The position numbers were made by a program, and so were the translations under genes. A stretch of DNA of 38,173 nucleotides from Opitutales bacterium (lineage in GTDB: Bacteria > Verrucomicrobiota > Verrucomicrobiia > Opitutales > Oceanipulchritudinaceae): the NCBI GenBank assembly GCA_007123395.1, contig SKLD01000510.1:1-38173 (forward strand), in the 5' to 3' direction. Of the stretch, positions 1 to 15,097 are shown in pieces (the stretch's first letter is position 1; every line of letters starts with the position of its first letter). The notes beneath the pieces were generated by a model, which was given only the letters and a program-made list of their open reading frames with translations, was not told the DNA's origin and ran no database searches.

Positions 1-3737
<3,737 letters not shown>

Positions 3738-3767
3738 GGCGCGCTGGTGTGGGAGGGAAAACGGTGA

Positions 3768-7547
<3,780 letters not shown>

Positions 7548-7588
7548 GGTCGCGGAGGGTTGGATGCGTGTGTTGAAAACGTGGAAAT

Positions 7589-7630
7589 GCGAAGAGGCGG
7601 AAAGTCACCACGGACTTCCGGCCGCTTCGC
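7589..7630 (-). other. Imperfect long hairpin just upstream of rpoB
   Basis: In the rplL-rpoB spacer, outer arms GCGAAG and CTTCGC pair perfectly. Between them GGAAGTC pairs with GACTTTCC with one bulge around a 6-nt loop. No T-run follows, so it is not a classical terminator. It could be an RNase processing site or part of an attenuator in the rpoB leader; its function is not established. Confidence 0.45.
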
Positions 7631-7662
7631 ACTGGATTGGATACGATAAAACAGGCATCAGC

Positions 7663-7684
7663 GCAGGCCCGTTGCCGGGCCTGC
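7663..7684 (-). other. Perfect 9-bp hairpin with GCAA tetraloop between rplL and rpoB
   Basis: On the minus strand GCAGGCCCG-GCAA-CGGGCCTGC forms a perfect 9-bp stem closed by a GNRA loop. It can extend by three more pairs beyond one mismatch. A short TTTT lies about 9 nt downstream, too far for a standard intrinsic terminator. The position matches that of the E. coli rplL-rpoB attenuator/RNase III region, which lowers rpoBC expression relative to L10/L12. A similar role here is inferred from position only. Confidence 0.55.
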
Positions 7685-7729
7685 ACTGAAACCTGGGAGA
7701 ATGCTTGATGAAAAAGGGAAGTCTCAGAG

Positions 7730-8113
7730 TTACTTGATCTCCACTTCGGCGCCGGCGCCTTCGAGCTTCTTCTTGATGTCTTCGGCGTCCTCTTTGCTGG
7801 TCGCTTCCTTGATCGCCTTGGGCGCGCTTTCCACGAGGTCCTTGGCTTCCTTGAGGCCGAGACCGGTGATACCGCGCACTTCCTTAATTACGGCGATCTT
7901 GTTGGACCCGAATGACTTGAGGACAACGTCGAACTCCGTTTTCTCCTCTTCAGGGGCGGCTTCACCGCCTGCCGGGGCACCGGCGGCAACGGCCACGGGA
8001 GCGGCGGCGCTGACGCCCCACTTCTCCTCGAGGTCCTTAACGAGCGCGGCGATTTCAAGGACGGATTGTCCACTGAGCCACTCGATGACGTCTTCTTTAG
8101 TGATATCTGCCAT
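7730..8113 (-). CDS. rplL: Ribosomal protein bL12 (L7/L12)
   Basis: Stalk protein of the 50S subunit, recruiting translational GTPases such as the EF-Tu and EF-G encoded in this window. It has 127 aa: an N-terminal dimerisation helix ([20 protein letters not shown]), an Ala/Gly/Pro-rich hinge around residues 35-55, and a C-terminal domain with [20 protein letters not shown]. The start is supported by a purine-rich GAAAGGAAAG upstream of the ATG. The gap to rplJ is 126 nt, longer than the E. coli spacing. Confidence 0.98.
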   Translation of the reverse strand: MADITKEDVIEWLSGQSVLEIAALVKDLEEKWGVSAAAPVAVAAGAPAGGEAAPEEEKTEFDVVLKSFGSNKIAVIKEVRGITGLGLKEAKDLVESAPKAIKEATSKEDAEDIKKKLEGAGAEVEIK

Positions 8114-8220
8114 TGTCTTGTCTTTCCTTTCGATGTCGCTAGCGCTACTTGCGCGGGAATGCGCTTTGGTCGTTTAAGGGGCCTTTCCCCCTAGCGGCTT
8201 CGTTCAGGTGAAATTGGTGT

Positions 8221-8238
8221 GTCCGGTTCGACCCGGAC
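8221..8238 (-). other. Small hairpin immediately after rplJ stop
   Basis: GTCCGG and CCGGAC form a 6-bp stem with a 6-nt loop starting one base past the rplJ stop codon. There is no T-tract. It lies in the 126-nt rplJ-rplL spacer, which also holds a GGGG/CCCC mini-stem near 8177-8192. It could influence processing or the L10:L12 ratio; no direct evidence. Confidence 0.35.
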
Positions 8239-8239
8239 C

Positions 8240-8758
8240 TCAGCCTTCTTTTTCCTTGTCCACCTTGGCCTGCAGGACGTTCAAGAAACCCTGCGGACCG
8301 GCGATGAGGACCCGCGCCAGCTGCGTGGCCGGGGTGTTGAGGAGGGCCAGAAGTTGCGCGCGCAGAACATCGGCGGTCGGCAGCTTGGCCAACTGCACGA
8401 CATCCTCGGCGGAGAGGCGGCCCTTTTCGAGGAAGCCGCCCTTGATCTCCATCTTCTTTTTGTCCTTGAGGAACTTTTCGAGCACCTTGGCCACGCCGGG
8501 GGCGTTGTCGCCGCCGATGATAATGGCGGTGGGACCGATGATGCGCTCCTCCATTCCGGGGAGACCACGGTCTTGGCCGGCCCGCTGGAGAACGCTGTTT
8601 TTGACGACATGAAACTCCGCGCCCTGCTCGGCGAGAATGCCACGCAGTTCTTCCGTTTCGGCGACAGTGATGCCCTTGAAGTCCGCGAAGTAGACGTAGC
8701 TCGACTTATCGAGGTGGGCCCCGACCTCGTCGATGAGAAATTGTTTTTCGGCTCGCAT
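8240..8758 (-). CDS. rplJ: Ribosomal protein uL10
   Basis: Base of the L12 stalk on the 50S subunit, 172 aa. Recognised by the N-terminal rRNA-binding domain (VYFADFKGITVAETEELR) and the FHVVKNSVL segment; the C-terminal helix that docks L12 dimers follows. The start has one of the best Shine-Dalgarno sequences of the window (AAAGGAGAG before the ATG). Only 12 nt separate it from the rplA stop, so there is no room for the long L10-binding leader known upstream of E. coli rplJ. Confidence 0.98.
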   Translation of the reverse strand: MRAEKQFLIDEVGAHLDKSSYVYFADFKGITVAETEELRGILAEQGAEFHVVKNSVLQRAGQDRGLPGMEERIIGPTAIIIGGDNAPGVAKVLEKFLKDKKKMEIKGGFLEKGRLSAEDVVQLAKLPTADVLRAQLLALLNTPATQLARVLIAGPQGFLNVLQAKVDKEKEG

Positions 8759-8770
8759 GGGGGCTCTCCT

Positions 8771-9469
8771 TTAGAAGTGGTTGTAGAGGGAAGATTCGAG
8801 GCGCAGCCCGGGCGTCATCGTGCCCGAAATCGCCGCCGACTTGATGTAACGGTGGCCCTTGAGACCGTCTGGACGGAGCTTGCCCACCGCATCAATGGCG
8901 ACGCGGATGTTTTCGACGAGCTGCTCTTTGTTGAAGGAACGCTTGCCGACAATGAGGCCGACGTTGGCCGTCTTATCCATTTTGAACTCTACGCGGCCGC
9001 CGCTCTTGATGGCCTTGAGCGCACCGGGGACATCGTCCGTCACCGTGCCCGATTTCGGGTTGGGCATAAGGCCGCGGGGACCGAGGACGCGCGCGACTTG
9101 GCGCACCTCGCGCATGGCGGCGGGCGTCGCCACGGCTACTTCGAAATCGAGCCAGCCGTCCTGGATCTTCGCGATGAGGTCAGCGAGGCCAGCCTCATCG
9201 GCGCCGGCGGCTTTCGCCTCTTCCGGATTTTCCGTGAAGACGATGGCGCGCACCTTCTTGCCGCTGCCATTGGGGAGCTCCACGACGCCGCGGACCATCT
9301 GGGTGGACTGGCGCGGATCGACGCCGAGATGCAGAGACAGCTCGACGGATTCATCGAACTTCGCCTTCGGCATCTTGCCGAGGATCTCGACCGCCTCGTC
9401 GAGCGGATAGGTTTTGAGGCGGTCGACGAGACCGCGTGCCTGGGTTTGCTTTTTGCTTGTTTTGCTCAT
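8771..9469 (-). CDS. rplA: Ribosomal protein uL1
   Basis: L1 stalk protein, 232 aa, close to the 234 aa of E. coli. It helps release deacylated tRNA from the E site and in many bacteria represses its own operon. Diagnostic segments are GPRGLMPNPKSGTVT and the RNA-binding region GGRVEFKMDKTANVGLIVGK. It lies between rplK and rplJ in the standard order. A GGAGG-type stretch lies upstream but at long spacing. Confidence 0.98.
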   Translation of the reverse strand: MSKTSKKQTQARGLVDRLKTYPLDEAVEILGKMPKAKFDESVELSLHLGVDPRQSTQMVRGVVELPNGSGKKVRAIVFTENPEEAKAAGADEAGLADLIAKIQDGWLDFEVAVATPAAMREVRQVARVLGPRGLMPNPKSGTVTDDVPGALKAIKSGGRVEFKMDKTANVGLIVGKRSFNKEQLVENIRVAIDAVGKLRPDGLKGHRYIKSAAISGTMTPGLRLESSLYNHF

Positions 9470-9531
9470 GGTTCGCCCTACTCCCTCCGTGGAGGTGTTA
9501 ACGTTGTGCGATACGGTGGGTGAAAATGCGA

Positions 9532-9957
9532 TCAGTCGATGACATCCAGCCCCATGGATCGGGCTGTGCCTTCGATCACGCGGGAAGCGGCCTCCGGGTG
9601 GCGCGCGTTGAGGTCCTTCTTTTTGATCTCGACGATCTCGGCAATCTGCTTGCGGGTCACTTTGCCGACCTTCTCTTTGTTCGGCACGCCGGAGCCTTTC
9701 GCCACGCCCGCTGCCTTGCGCAGAAGAACGGCGGCAGGCGGCGACTTGAGGATGAAGGAGAACGAACGGTCCTGGTAGACCGAAATAACCACCGGCAGGA
9801 TCATACCCGCCTGGTCCTTCGTGCGCGCGTTGAAATCCTTGCAGAAGGCCATGATGTTGACCCCGGCGGCGCCCAGCGCGGGTCCGACGGGAGGAGCGGG
9901 ATTCGCTGCTCCAGCCGGAAGCTGGAGTTTGATCGTGCCTGTGACTTTCTTAGCCAT
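9532..9957 (-). CDS. rplK: Ribosomal protein uL11
   Basis: GTPase-centre protein binding 23S rRNA, 141 aa. The N-terminal domain reads [20 protein letters not shown] and the C-terminal rRNA-binding domain has the family's GTARSMGL motif. The MAKKVTG start is preceded by AAGGACAG, a usable ribosome binding site. It begins 73 nt after nusG, so it probably shares that transcript. Confidence 0.98.
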   Translation of the reverse strand: MAKKVTGTIKLQLPAGAANPAPPVGPALGAAGVNIMAFCKDFNARTKDQAGMILPVVISVYQDRSFSFILKSPPAAVLLRKAAGVAKGSGVPNKEKVGKVTRKQIAEIVEIKKKDLNARHPEAASRVIEGTARSMGLDVID

Positions 9958-10030
9958 TGTTGTCTGTCCTTACTTGAATCGAAAATTGAGTTTGCGGAAA
10001 CCGGAGCGAGCAGTGTTCGCGGAACCCGGC

Positions 10031-10657
10031 TTATTGGTCCTCTGAAATGCGCTCTACCTGCCAGTATTCGAGTTCCACGGGGGTAAACCGTCCGAAAATG
10101 GACACCGAAACCTTGAGTTTTCCGCGTTCGGGATCGATCTCGTCGATCCGGCCCGTGAGGTTGAGGAAGGGACCGTCTGTGATCTTCACCTCCTCGCCCA
10201 CTTCGTATTGGACCTTGGGCACTTCCTTGCCCTCGGCCTCGGCCACTTGGGTGAGGATACGGTCGATTTCGGCTTTTTTCAAAGCGGCGGGCTTTTTGCC
10301 GCCGGCGAATCCGATGACCCCGTCGGCCCCGTTGATGTAATACCAAACCTTCTGGATGATCTGCCCGTCGTCGTCGTAAAGACGGCAGTGAATGAAAATG
10401 TAGCCGGGGTATAGTTTGCGCTGACGCTGGGACTTTTTGCCCTGTTTGACCTCGGAGACGGTCTCCATCGGCACGAGGACTTCGAAGATATAGTCGTCGA
10501 GTTCGTTTTCAGCGATGTAGCGGTCAATGTAACGCTTTGCCCCCGGTTCTTTGTTGGAAAGCGTTTGGACAACATACCACTCGCCCTGCCGCAACGGATT
10601 GTCAGCAGGAGTCTGGGGAGCGGATGATTGTCCGGAAGAGTCTTCGGGCGTTTCCAT
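10031..10657 (-). CDS. nusG: Transcription elongation/antitermination factor NusG
   Basis: Binds elongating RNA polymerase and links it to Rho or the ribosome. It has 208 aa, against 181 in E. coli. The extra length is a roughly 25-residue Ser/Pro-rich N-terminal tail before the NGN domain (EWYVVQTLSNKE). The typical KLYPGYIF strand and the C-terminal KOW domain (VGEEVKITDGPFLNLTGRI) are intact. It follows secE directly, in the common secE-nusG pair. The ORF starts at the ATG at 10657. Confidence 0.98.
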   Translation of the reverse strand: METPEDSSGQSSAPQTPADNPLRQGEWYVVQTLSNKEPGAKRYIDRYIAENELDDYIFEVLVPMETVSEVKQGKKSQRQRKLYPGYIFIHCRLYDDDGQIIQKVWYYINGADGVIGFAGGKKPAALKKAEIDRILTQVAEAEGKEVPKVQYEVGEEVKITDGPFLNLTGRIDEIDPERGKLKVSVSIFGRFTPVELEYWQVERISEDQ

Positions 10658-10693
10658 GAGTCAGAGTCGGAGGCGGAAGCGACGACGACGCGA

Positions 10694-10900
10694 TTACGAA
10701 CGCACCCAGTTGGTGAGCAACTGGATCCAGTTGTAGACGCTGAAATCGGCCAAGGCGACGTACGCGCCCAGCAGCAGCGAGGCGACGAAGACGACGATCG
10801 TGCTGTCACGCAGTTCGGTCTTGGTCGGCCATACTGTCTTTTTCAACTCCTGGGAAGTTTCCCCGAGGAAGATGCGGATGCTGCGGAAGGGATTGGCCAT
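10694..10900 (-). CDS. secE: Preprotein translocase subunit SecE
   Basis: Small essential clamp of the SecY channel. At 68 aa it is the short, single-membrane-segment form found in most bacteria, not the three-segment E. coli form. The conserved amphipathic segment LKKTVWPTKTELRDST precedes one transmembrane helix (IVVFVASLLLGAYVALAD). I chose the internal ATG at 10900 (MANPFRS) because the longer ORF would read through the tRNA-Trp gene. The gap to nusG is 36 nt. Confidence 0.97.
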   Translation of the reverse strand: MANPFRSIRIFLGETSQELKKTVWPTKTELRDSTIVVFVASLLLGAYVALADFSVYNWIQLLTNWVRS

Positions 10901-10949
10901 GATTTCTGGCGGTATGGGAAGTTGGGTCGCCGGGACGGAGGGCGGTGGA

Positions 10950-11025
10950 TGGCAGGGCAGGAGGGACTCGAACCCCCAGCCAATGGTTTTGGAGACCACT
11001 ACTCTACCAATTGAGCTACTGCCCT
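10950..11025 (-). tRNA. trnW: tRNA-Trp (anticodon CCA)
   Basis: A 76-nt cloverleaf with encoded CCA tail. The acceptor arm begins AGGGCAG and closes with CTGCCCT. The D arm is GCTC...GAGT. The anticodon stem GTGGT/ACCAT encloses CTCCAAA, giving anticodon CCA. The T arm is TGGGGGTTCGAGTCCC. It lies between tuf and secE, the arrangement known from Chlamydiae and other bacteria. Confidence 0.97.
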
Positions 11026-11030
11026 GTGTG

Positions 11031-11082
11031 AAAAAAAATGAAACAGGGTTGCCGGAGACCCGAAAACGAGCCTCCGGCAACC
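11031..11082 (-). terminator. Intrinsic terminator-like hairpin after tuf
   Basis: Starting 18 nt after the tuf stop, GGTTGCCGGAG pairs perfectly with CTCCGGCAACC (11 bp, 14-nt loop). It is followed by CTGTTTCA and then eight T residues. The T-run starts 8 nt from the stem, so termination may be partial. It would separate the very high tuf transcription from trnW-secE-nusG-rplK. Confidence 0.65.
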
Positions 11083-11100
11083 GGTGAAAGAATGTCAAGC

Positions 11101-12291
11101 TTACTCCGTGACTTCGGTTATCCGGCCGGCGCCGATGGTGCGGCCGCCTTCGCGGATGGCGAAGCGCTGACCGGCTTCCATGGCGATCGGCTTCTGGAGA
11201 GCGATGTCCACGGCGAGATTGTCGCCCGGCATGACCATCTCCACGCCTTCCGGCAGGGTCATGATCCCGGTGACGTCCGTCGTGCGGAAGTAAAACTGCG
11301 GGCGGTAGCCGGAGAAGAACGGCGTGTGACGGCCACCCTCTTCCTTCGTAAGGACGTAGATCTCGGCCTTACCCTTGGTGTGCGGGGTGATGCTGCCGGG
11401 CTTGGCGAGGACGTGGCCGCGCTCCACTTCATCCTTGGCGACACCGCGCAGGAGCACACCGACGTTGTCGCCGGCCTGACCTTGGTCGAGAAGCTTGCGG
11501 AACATCTCGACACCGGTGACGACACTCTTGCGTGTGTCGGTGAGGCCGACGATCTCGATTTCTTCGCCGACTTTGACGACACCGCGCTCGATCCGGCCCG
11601 TTGCCACCGTGCCGCGGCCGGTGATGGAAAAGACGTCTTCCACGGACATGAGGAAAGGCTTGTCGGTCTCGCGCAGGGGCTCGGGGATCTCCTCGTCGAT
11701 GGCGTCCATGAGCTCACCAATGGAGTCAACCCACTTCTGCTCGCCGTTGAGCGCACCGAGGGACGCGCCACGGACAACGCGGGCGTTGTCGCCGTCGTAC
11801 TGGTACTTGGAGAGGAGGTCGCGGACTTCGATTTCGACGAGTTCGAGAAGCTCTTCGTCGTCGAGGAGATCGACCTTGTTGAGGAAAACGACAATCTTGG
11901 GCACCCCGACTTGGCGGGCGAGAAGGATGTGCTCACGCGTCTGCGGCATGGGACCGTCGGCCGCGCTCACCACGAGAATGGCGCCGTCCATCTGGGCAGC
12001 ACCCGTGATCATGTTTTTCACGAAGTCCGCGTGGCCCGGGCAATCCACGTGGGCATAGTGACGCTTCTCGGATTCATATTCGACGTGCGCGACCGCGATC
12101 GTGACCGTCTTGGTCTCGTCGCGAACCGTACCGCCCTTCGCGATATCCGCATAGGACTTGAACTGGGCCAGCCCCTTGTCGGACTGGACCTTCAAGATCG
12201 CCGTCGTCAAGGTTGTCTTGCCATGGTCGATGTGGCCGATGGTGCCGACGTTGACGTGCGGCTTGGTACGCTCGAACTGCTTTTTAGACAT
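11101..12291 (-). CDS. tuf: Elongation factor Tu
   Basis: GTPase that brings aminoacyl-tRNA to the ribosomal A site, 396 aa, standard length. The G1 motif is [10 protein letters not shown]3 is DCPGHAD and G4 is NKVD. The C terminus reads [16 protein letters not shown] took the ATG at 12291 ([14 protein letters not shown]); the longer ORF start would run back into tRNA-Thr. It is preceded by trnT (54 nt) and followed by trnW, and is not in the str operon next to fusA, as in Chlamydia. No Shine-Dalgarno sequence is visible. Confidence 0.99.
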   Translation of the reverse strand: MSKKQFERTKPHVNVGTIGHIDHGKTTLTTAILKVQSDKGLAQFKSYADIAKGGTVRDETKTVTIAVAHVEYESEKRHYAHVDCPGHADFVKNMITGAAQMDGAILVVSAADGPMPQTREHILLARQVGVPKIVVFLNKVDLLDDEELLELVEIEVRDLLSKYQYDGDNARVVRGASLGALNGEQKWVDSIGELMDAIDEEIPEPLRETDKPFLMSVEDVFSITGRGTVATGRIERGVVKVGEEIEIVGLTDTRKSVVTGVEMFRKLLDQGQAGDNVGVLLRGVAKDEVERGHVLAKPGSITPHTKGKAEIYVLTKEEGGRHTPFFSGYRPQFYFRTTDVTGIMTLPEGVEMVMPGDNLAVDIALQKPIAMEAGQRFAIREGGRTIGAGRITEVTE

Positions 12292-12345
12292 GAGTTGTTT
12301 AGTATTTTTGGTGTACGCGGTTGAAAGAAACCCGAAACTACGAAC

Positions 12346-12421
<76 letters not shown>

Positions 12422-12468
12422 CTTCCGAATCATAGATCCAGGGGATTGGTTTTGAAGCAAAGCGGCGA

Positions 12469-12497
12469 ACATTGAGGGTCTGGAATTTTGGGGTCAA
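12469..12497 (-). promoter_or_regulatory. Candidate promoter of the trnT-tuf cluster
   Basis: On the minus strand TTGACC (-35) is followed after 17 nt by CAATGT, about 48 nt before the mature tRNA-Thr 5' end. The -35 is good and the -10 weak. The -35 resembles that of the other promoter candidate, before rplC. Prediction only. Confidence 0.4.
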
Positions 12498-12568
12498 GCA
12501 CTTTTGCCACGAAAAACCGCCCTTTTGCCGGAACCTCACACATCCCCGGAAAGACCATGGAATCAGCT

Positions 12569-13321
12569 TCACGGGACAAGCGTCACACGGAAATATCCGG
12601 GCTCGAGCCGCCGCGCAAAATCCGCTCCCGCGAGGTGGTGCCGCAGCGCAGTGTCCAGATCCTCAACCCCTGAAGAGCGCGACAAAACCGGCGCTCCCAC
12701 CATTCCGGATAGCCCGATATGGAGGAAAAACACAGGTGTCTCCCAAAGACCTCCGGGTACCGCTTCGGCGACACTCTCCGGCAACTCCAGCCGCTGTTCG
12801 CTGGCCGCCCCGTCGGGTGCCAGGGGCTCGGCGAGGATACGCACGGGCCGCGGTGCGGGCGCCGATCCGACCGCGGCACTGTCTTTTCCGAAGCCTTCCG
12901 TGCCGCGCAGCATGCGCACGTCGCGCAACGGATCGAGGGCTTGAGGGCGGAACCGCGCGGCGAATTCGCCGATGGGCGCATCCACCGCGTCGATGCGCAG
13001 GCGCGGGCGAAAGGGCCCGTAAAGCTCCGCCTGCTCCTCGAGGCTTGCGACGCCGTCAACCGCGCTCGCCGAGTTCCATACCGTCGGCACAAATAGCGGC
13101 GCGGAATCAAAGAGCAGCGCCTGCTCGCGGATACGGGTGTCTTCATCGGCATCCTCTGCCCAGCGAACAAAAGGTGCGGCCCCGGCGGGTGAGGGTATCG
13201 CCGCTTCGGGCAAGCGCACCAGCACAATGGCTAGCACGTGTACCGCTGTCCCGCCGAGAATAGCCGCGAGCGCGAGCGGCGTCGGGCGCAGACGCCGCAA
13301 AAGGCCCGCCGCGCCCGTCAC
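12569..13321 (-). CDS. TonB-like energy-transduction protein (tentative)
   Basis: 250 aa with one N-terminal membrane anchor (LALAAILGGTAVHVLAIVLV, about residues 16-35), an acidic/proline-containing periplasmic middle, and a compact C-terminal segment. That segment (LSGMVGAPVLSRSSGVEDLD followed by FRVTLV) resembles TonB C-terminal domains. It lacks the long Pro-Lys linker of classical TonB. The GTG start overlaps the stop of the ExbD-like gene by 4 nt (GTGA), implying translational coupling and a shared function. No ExbB/TolQ gene is beside it. The family assignment is inferred from architecture and neighbour. Confidence 0.5.
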   Translation of the reverse strand: MTGAAGLLRRLRPTPLALAAILGGTAVHVLAIVLVRLPEAAIPSPAGAAPFVRWAEDADEDTRIREQALLFDSAPLFVPTVWNSASAVDGVASLEEQAELYGPFRPRLRIDAVDAPIGEFAARFRPQALDPLRDVRMLRGTEGFGKDSAAVGSAPAPRPVRILAEPLAPDGAASEQRLELPESVAEAVPGGLWETPVFFLHIGLSGMVGAPVLSRSSGVEDLDTALRHHLAGADFARRLEPGYFRVTLVP

Positions 13322-13845
13322 GGCGCACCCTCCCGGAGCGACTCCAATTCGCCGCGTCGCTCTTCCCCCGCAATTCGCACACTCTGAAACCCCGCCATGC
13401 GCGCCTCCGCGAGAATCGAAAACGTCTCCTCCAACGCCGTCCGTTGGTCGATCTTCAACAAGAGGCTGCGCTCCGCCTCCGGCAGCCTCTCCGCGTGGGC
13501 CGCCAGCGTCTCGCCCAGCGCGGCGCGCGGAATCTTCAGCCCCTCGAGGAAAAACTGTTCGTTCGGCATCACCGTGAGAACGACGGGCGGCGCGGTGCCG
13601 CCACCCGCGCCCACAGGAACTTGCGCAAGGTCGACATCCATGCCAGGCGAAAAGAGAAACCGCGAACTACCCAAGGCGAGGAGCACGAACACCAGAATCA
13701 CATCCAACAGGGGCACGGCGTCGAATCCCGCGCGCGGTCTCTCGCGGGTGAGCGCACGGAAATCGAGGGGACGCGTGATGCTCCCCGGCATCGGAACCAC
13801 CCGCCTGCCATCCACCGTGCGCACCGTTTCGCCGCCGTCCATCAT
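13318..13845 (-). CDS. ExbD/TolR-family biopolymer transport protein
   Basis: Component of proton-driven inner-membrane motors that power TonB or Tol systems. The hallmark is the short N-terminal cytoplasmic region followed by a single membrane helix with the essential Asp (VPLLDVILVFVLLALGS, Asp near residue 48). A periplasmic domain follows (ILAEARMAGFQSVRIAGEE is typical of the family C terminus). About 175 aa from the ATG at 13845; the ORF can extend to 13863 and other Met starts exist, so the N terminus is uncertain. It is coupled to the downstream TonB-like gene. The partner ExbB is not in the window. Confidence 0.8.
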   Translation of the reverse strand: MMDGGETVRTVDGRRVVPMPGSITRPLDFRALTRERPRAGFDAVPLLDVILVFVLLALGSSRFLFSPGMDVDLAQVPVGAGGGTAPPVVLTVMPNEQFFLEGLKIPRAALGETLAAHAERLPEAERSLLLKIDQRTALEETFSILAEARMAGFQSVRIAGEERRGELESLREGAP

Positions 13846-13879
13846 TATAAAGGCAGCCTGCACACCCTATGCGCAGCCG

Positions 13880-14455
13880 TCAACGCCGGGCGCGGCGGCC
13901 CGCCCATTCCCGCCGCAGAAGGCCGTAGACCTCCAAATCCACAAAGTGATCGTAAAGCCACTCCGCCTCGCGGTGCGTGCCCTCGTGCTTGAACCCCAAC
14001 CGCTCCGGCACCCGCCGGCTCGGCCCGTTACCCGTCGCGCACCGGATCACCACACGGTTGATGCCCCGCTGCTCAAAAGCATAGCGCACGGCTGCATCTA
14101 CTGCCGCCGTCATCAGCCCACGCCCGCAGAACGATCTTCCCAGCCAGTAGCCAAGGCTCGTCACCCGGTTCACCGTATCGAACCCATGGAAGCCTGCCAT
14201 CCCGGCGAAGTGCCCGTCCTCCAGCACGGCGAGGCTGAATCCCCCGCCCTTGCGGAAGGCCGCCGCGTTCGCCTCCAGAAACCGCCGCGTGTCCCGCGCC
14301 GCTCGCGTCCCATCCAACCACGGCATCCACGCGCGCAGGTGCGCCCGGCTGCGTTCGATCTCGGCAAACACCGTCTCCGCCTCCGACACCGCCGGCAGAC
14401 GCAGGACCCGCCCCACCCCCGCCTCCAATTCCAAACCTCCGCCGAACCAACGCAT
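13880..14455 (-). CDS. GNAT N-acetyltransferase, RimJ/RimL-like
   Basis: Acetyl-CoA-dependent N-acetyltransferase, about 191 aa. The core LGYWLGRSFCGRGLMTAAVD carries the acetyl-CoA loop. CATGNGPSRRVPERLGF and REAEWLYDHFVDLEVYGLL match the ribosomal-protein-serine acetyltransferase (RimL/YdaF) subgroup. The substrate cannot be told from sequence; a ribosomal protein is possible but unproven. The ATG at 14455 has GGAG directly abutting it; a TTG at 14461 is the alternative. Upstream, the open frame runs back through a GAGGAA repeat encoding poly-Glu but offers no start codon. It probably leads a small operon with the ExbD and TonB-like genes. Confidence 0.85.
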   Translation of the reverse strand: MRWFGGGLELEAGVGRVLRLPAVSEAETVFAEIERSRAHLRAWMPWLDGTRAARDTRRFLEANAAAFRKGGGFSLAVLEDGHFAGMAGFHGFDTVNRVTSLGYWLGRSFCGRGLMTAAVDAAVRYAFEQRGINRVVIRCATGNGPSRRVPERLGFKHEGTHREAEWLYDHFVDLEVYGLLRREWAGRRARR

Positions 14456-14500
14456 CTCCAAAGAATCAAACTCTTCGTCCCTCGATTCAAGCGGACATTC

Positions 14501-14560
14501 TCCCTCTCCCGCTTCCTCTCCCTCTTCCTCTCTTCCTCTTCCTCTTCCTCTTCCTCTCCC
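14501..14560. repeat. Pyrimidine tract with TTCCTC hexamer microsatellite
   Basis: An almost pure C/T run on the plus strand, with four perfect tandem TTCCTC units at 14533-14556 and degenerate units beside them. It lies 45-105 nt upstream of the GNAT start. On the coding strand the unit is GAGGAA. The second copy of the 170-bp repeat is also preceded by CCTCTTCCTC, so the tract may belong to the repeat. Confidence 0.8.
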
Positions 14561-14561
14561 G

Positions 14562-14730
14562 CCGGTGCCTCGCTAAAGCTTCAGCCTACGACCTCTCCCG
14601 CCGCAACCGCCCAAACGGTGGCGCGCCCTCCATGCGCTTCAAAGGGCGACACGCCCCGCAGGAACAGGCCGGACAGCAAGCCGGTCCGGCTTCTTTGCGG
14701 CATTCGGTAGCCGAAGCCGTCAGGCTTTGG
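14562..14730 (+). repeat. Interspersed repeat, copy 1 (about 170 bp)
   Basis: Begins CCGGTGCCTCGCTAAAGCTT and ends AGCCGTCAGGCTTTGG. It aligns along its length with 15314-15486 with scattered substitutions and a few indels (for example shared CATGCGCTTCAAAGGGC and AAGCCGGTCCGGCT). No coding potential is evident. It contains the near-palindrome GCTAAAGCTTCAGC. Confidence 0.85.
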
Positions 14731-14787
14731 ACCGGCGTTTCGGTAGTTTCCGCAGCCGACGCCGGCAGGCTTTGGTCCGGGATTTGG
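14706..14787 (+). repeat. Degenerate tandem repeat, two units
   Basis: GGTAGCCGAAGCCGTCAGGC with TTTGGACCGG is followed about 43 nt later by GCAGCCGACGCCGGCAGGC with TTTGGTCCGG. The pair suggests local duplication at the end of repeat copy 1; the second unit is absent from copy 2. Confidence 0.6.
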
Positions 14788-15097
14788 AAGAGTTCGCCGG
14801 CTCTGCCGATCCCGTCCAAACGCTGACGCGTTCGGCTCCTTCGGCCCTTGGCCCGATAAGACTCCGGCCCAAAATTCACCCCGGATTCCAGACAACACGC
14901 ATACGCTTCCACCGCATATCCCCGCCAACCGCGCCGCCACCGCCAGCGTAGTCGGATGGCTTGCCGTCCGACCGGAACTTGCCGGAATCGCAGTCGCAGC
15001 ACATGCGCCACCGCTCACCGGGATCGCCCGCCCATGTCGGCAGGGGAAGGGGGCGGCACGCCGACGAAGTCAGCGGCCCCAACGCCCGAGGCGACTT

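Noticed and set aside
13397-14710. 437-aa plus-strand ORF
   Set aside because: Runs antisense through the ExbD and GNAT genes and into the TTCCTC microsatellite; the Ser/Pro/Arg-rich sequence has no coding character.
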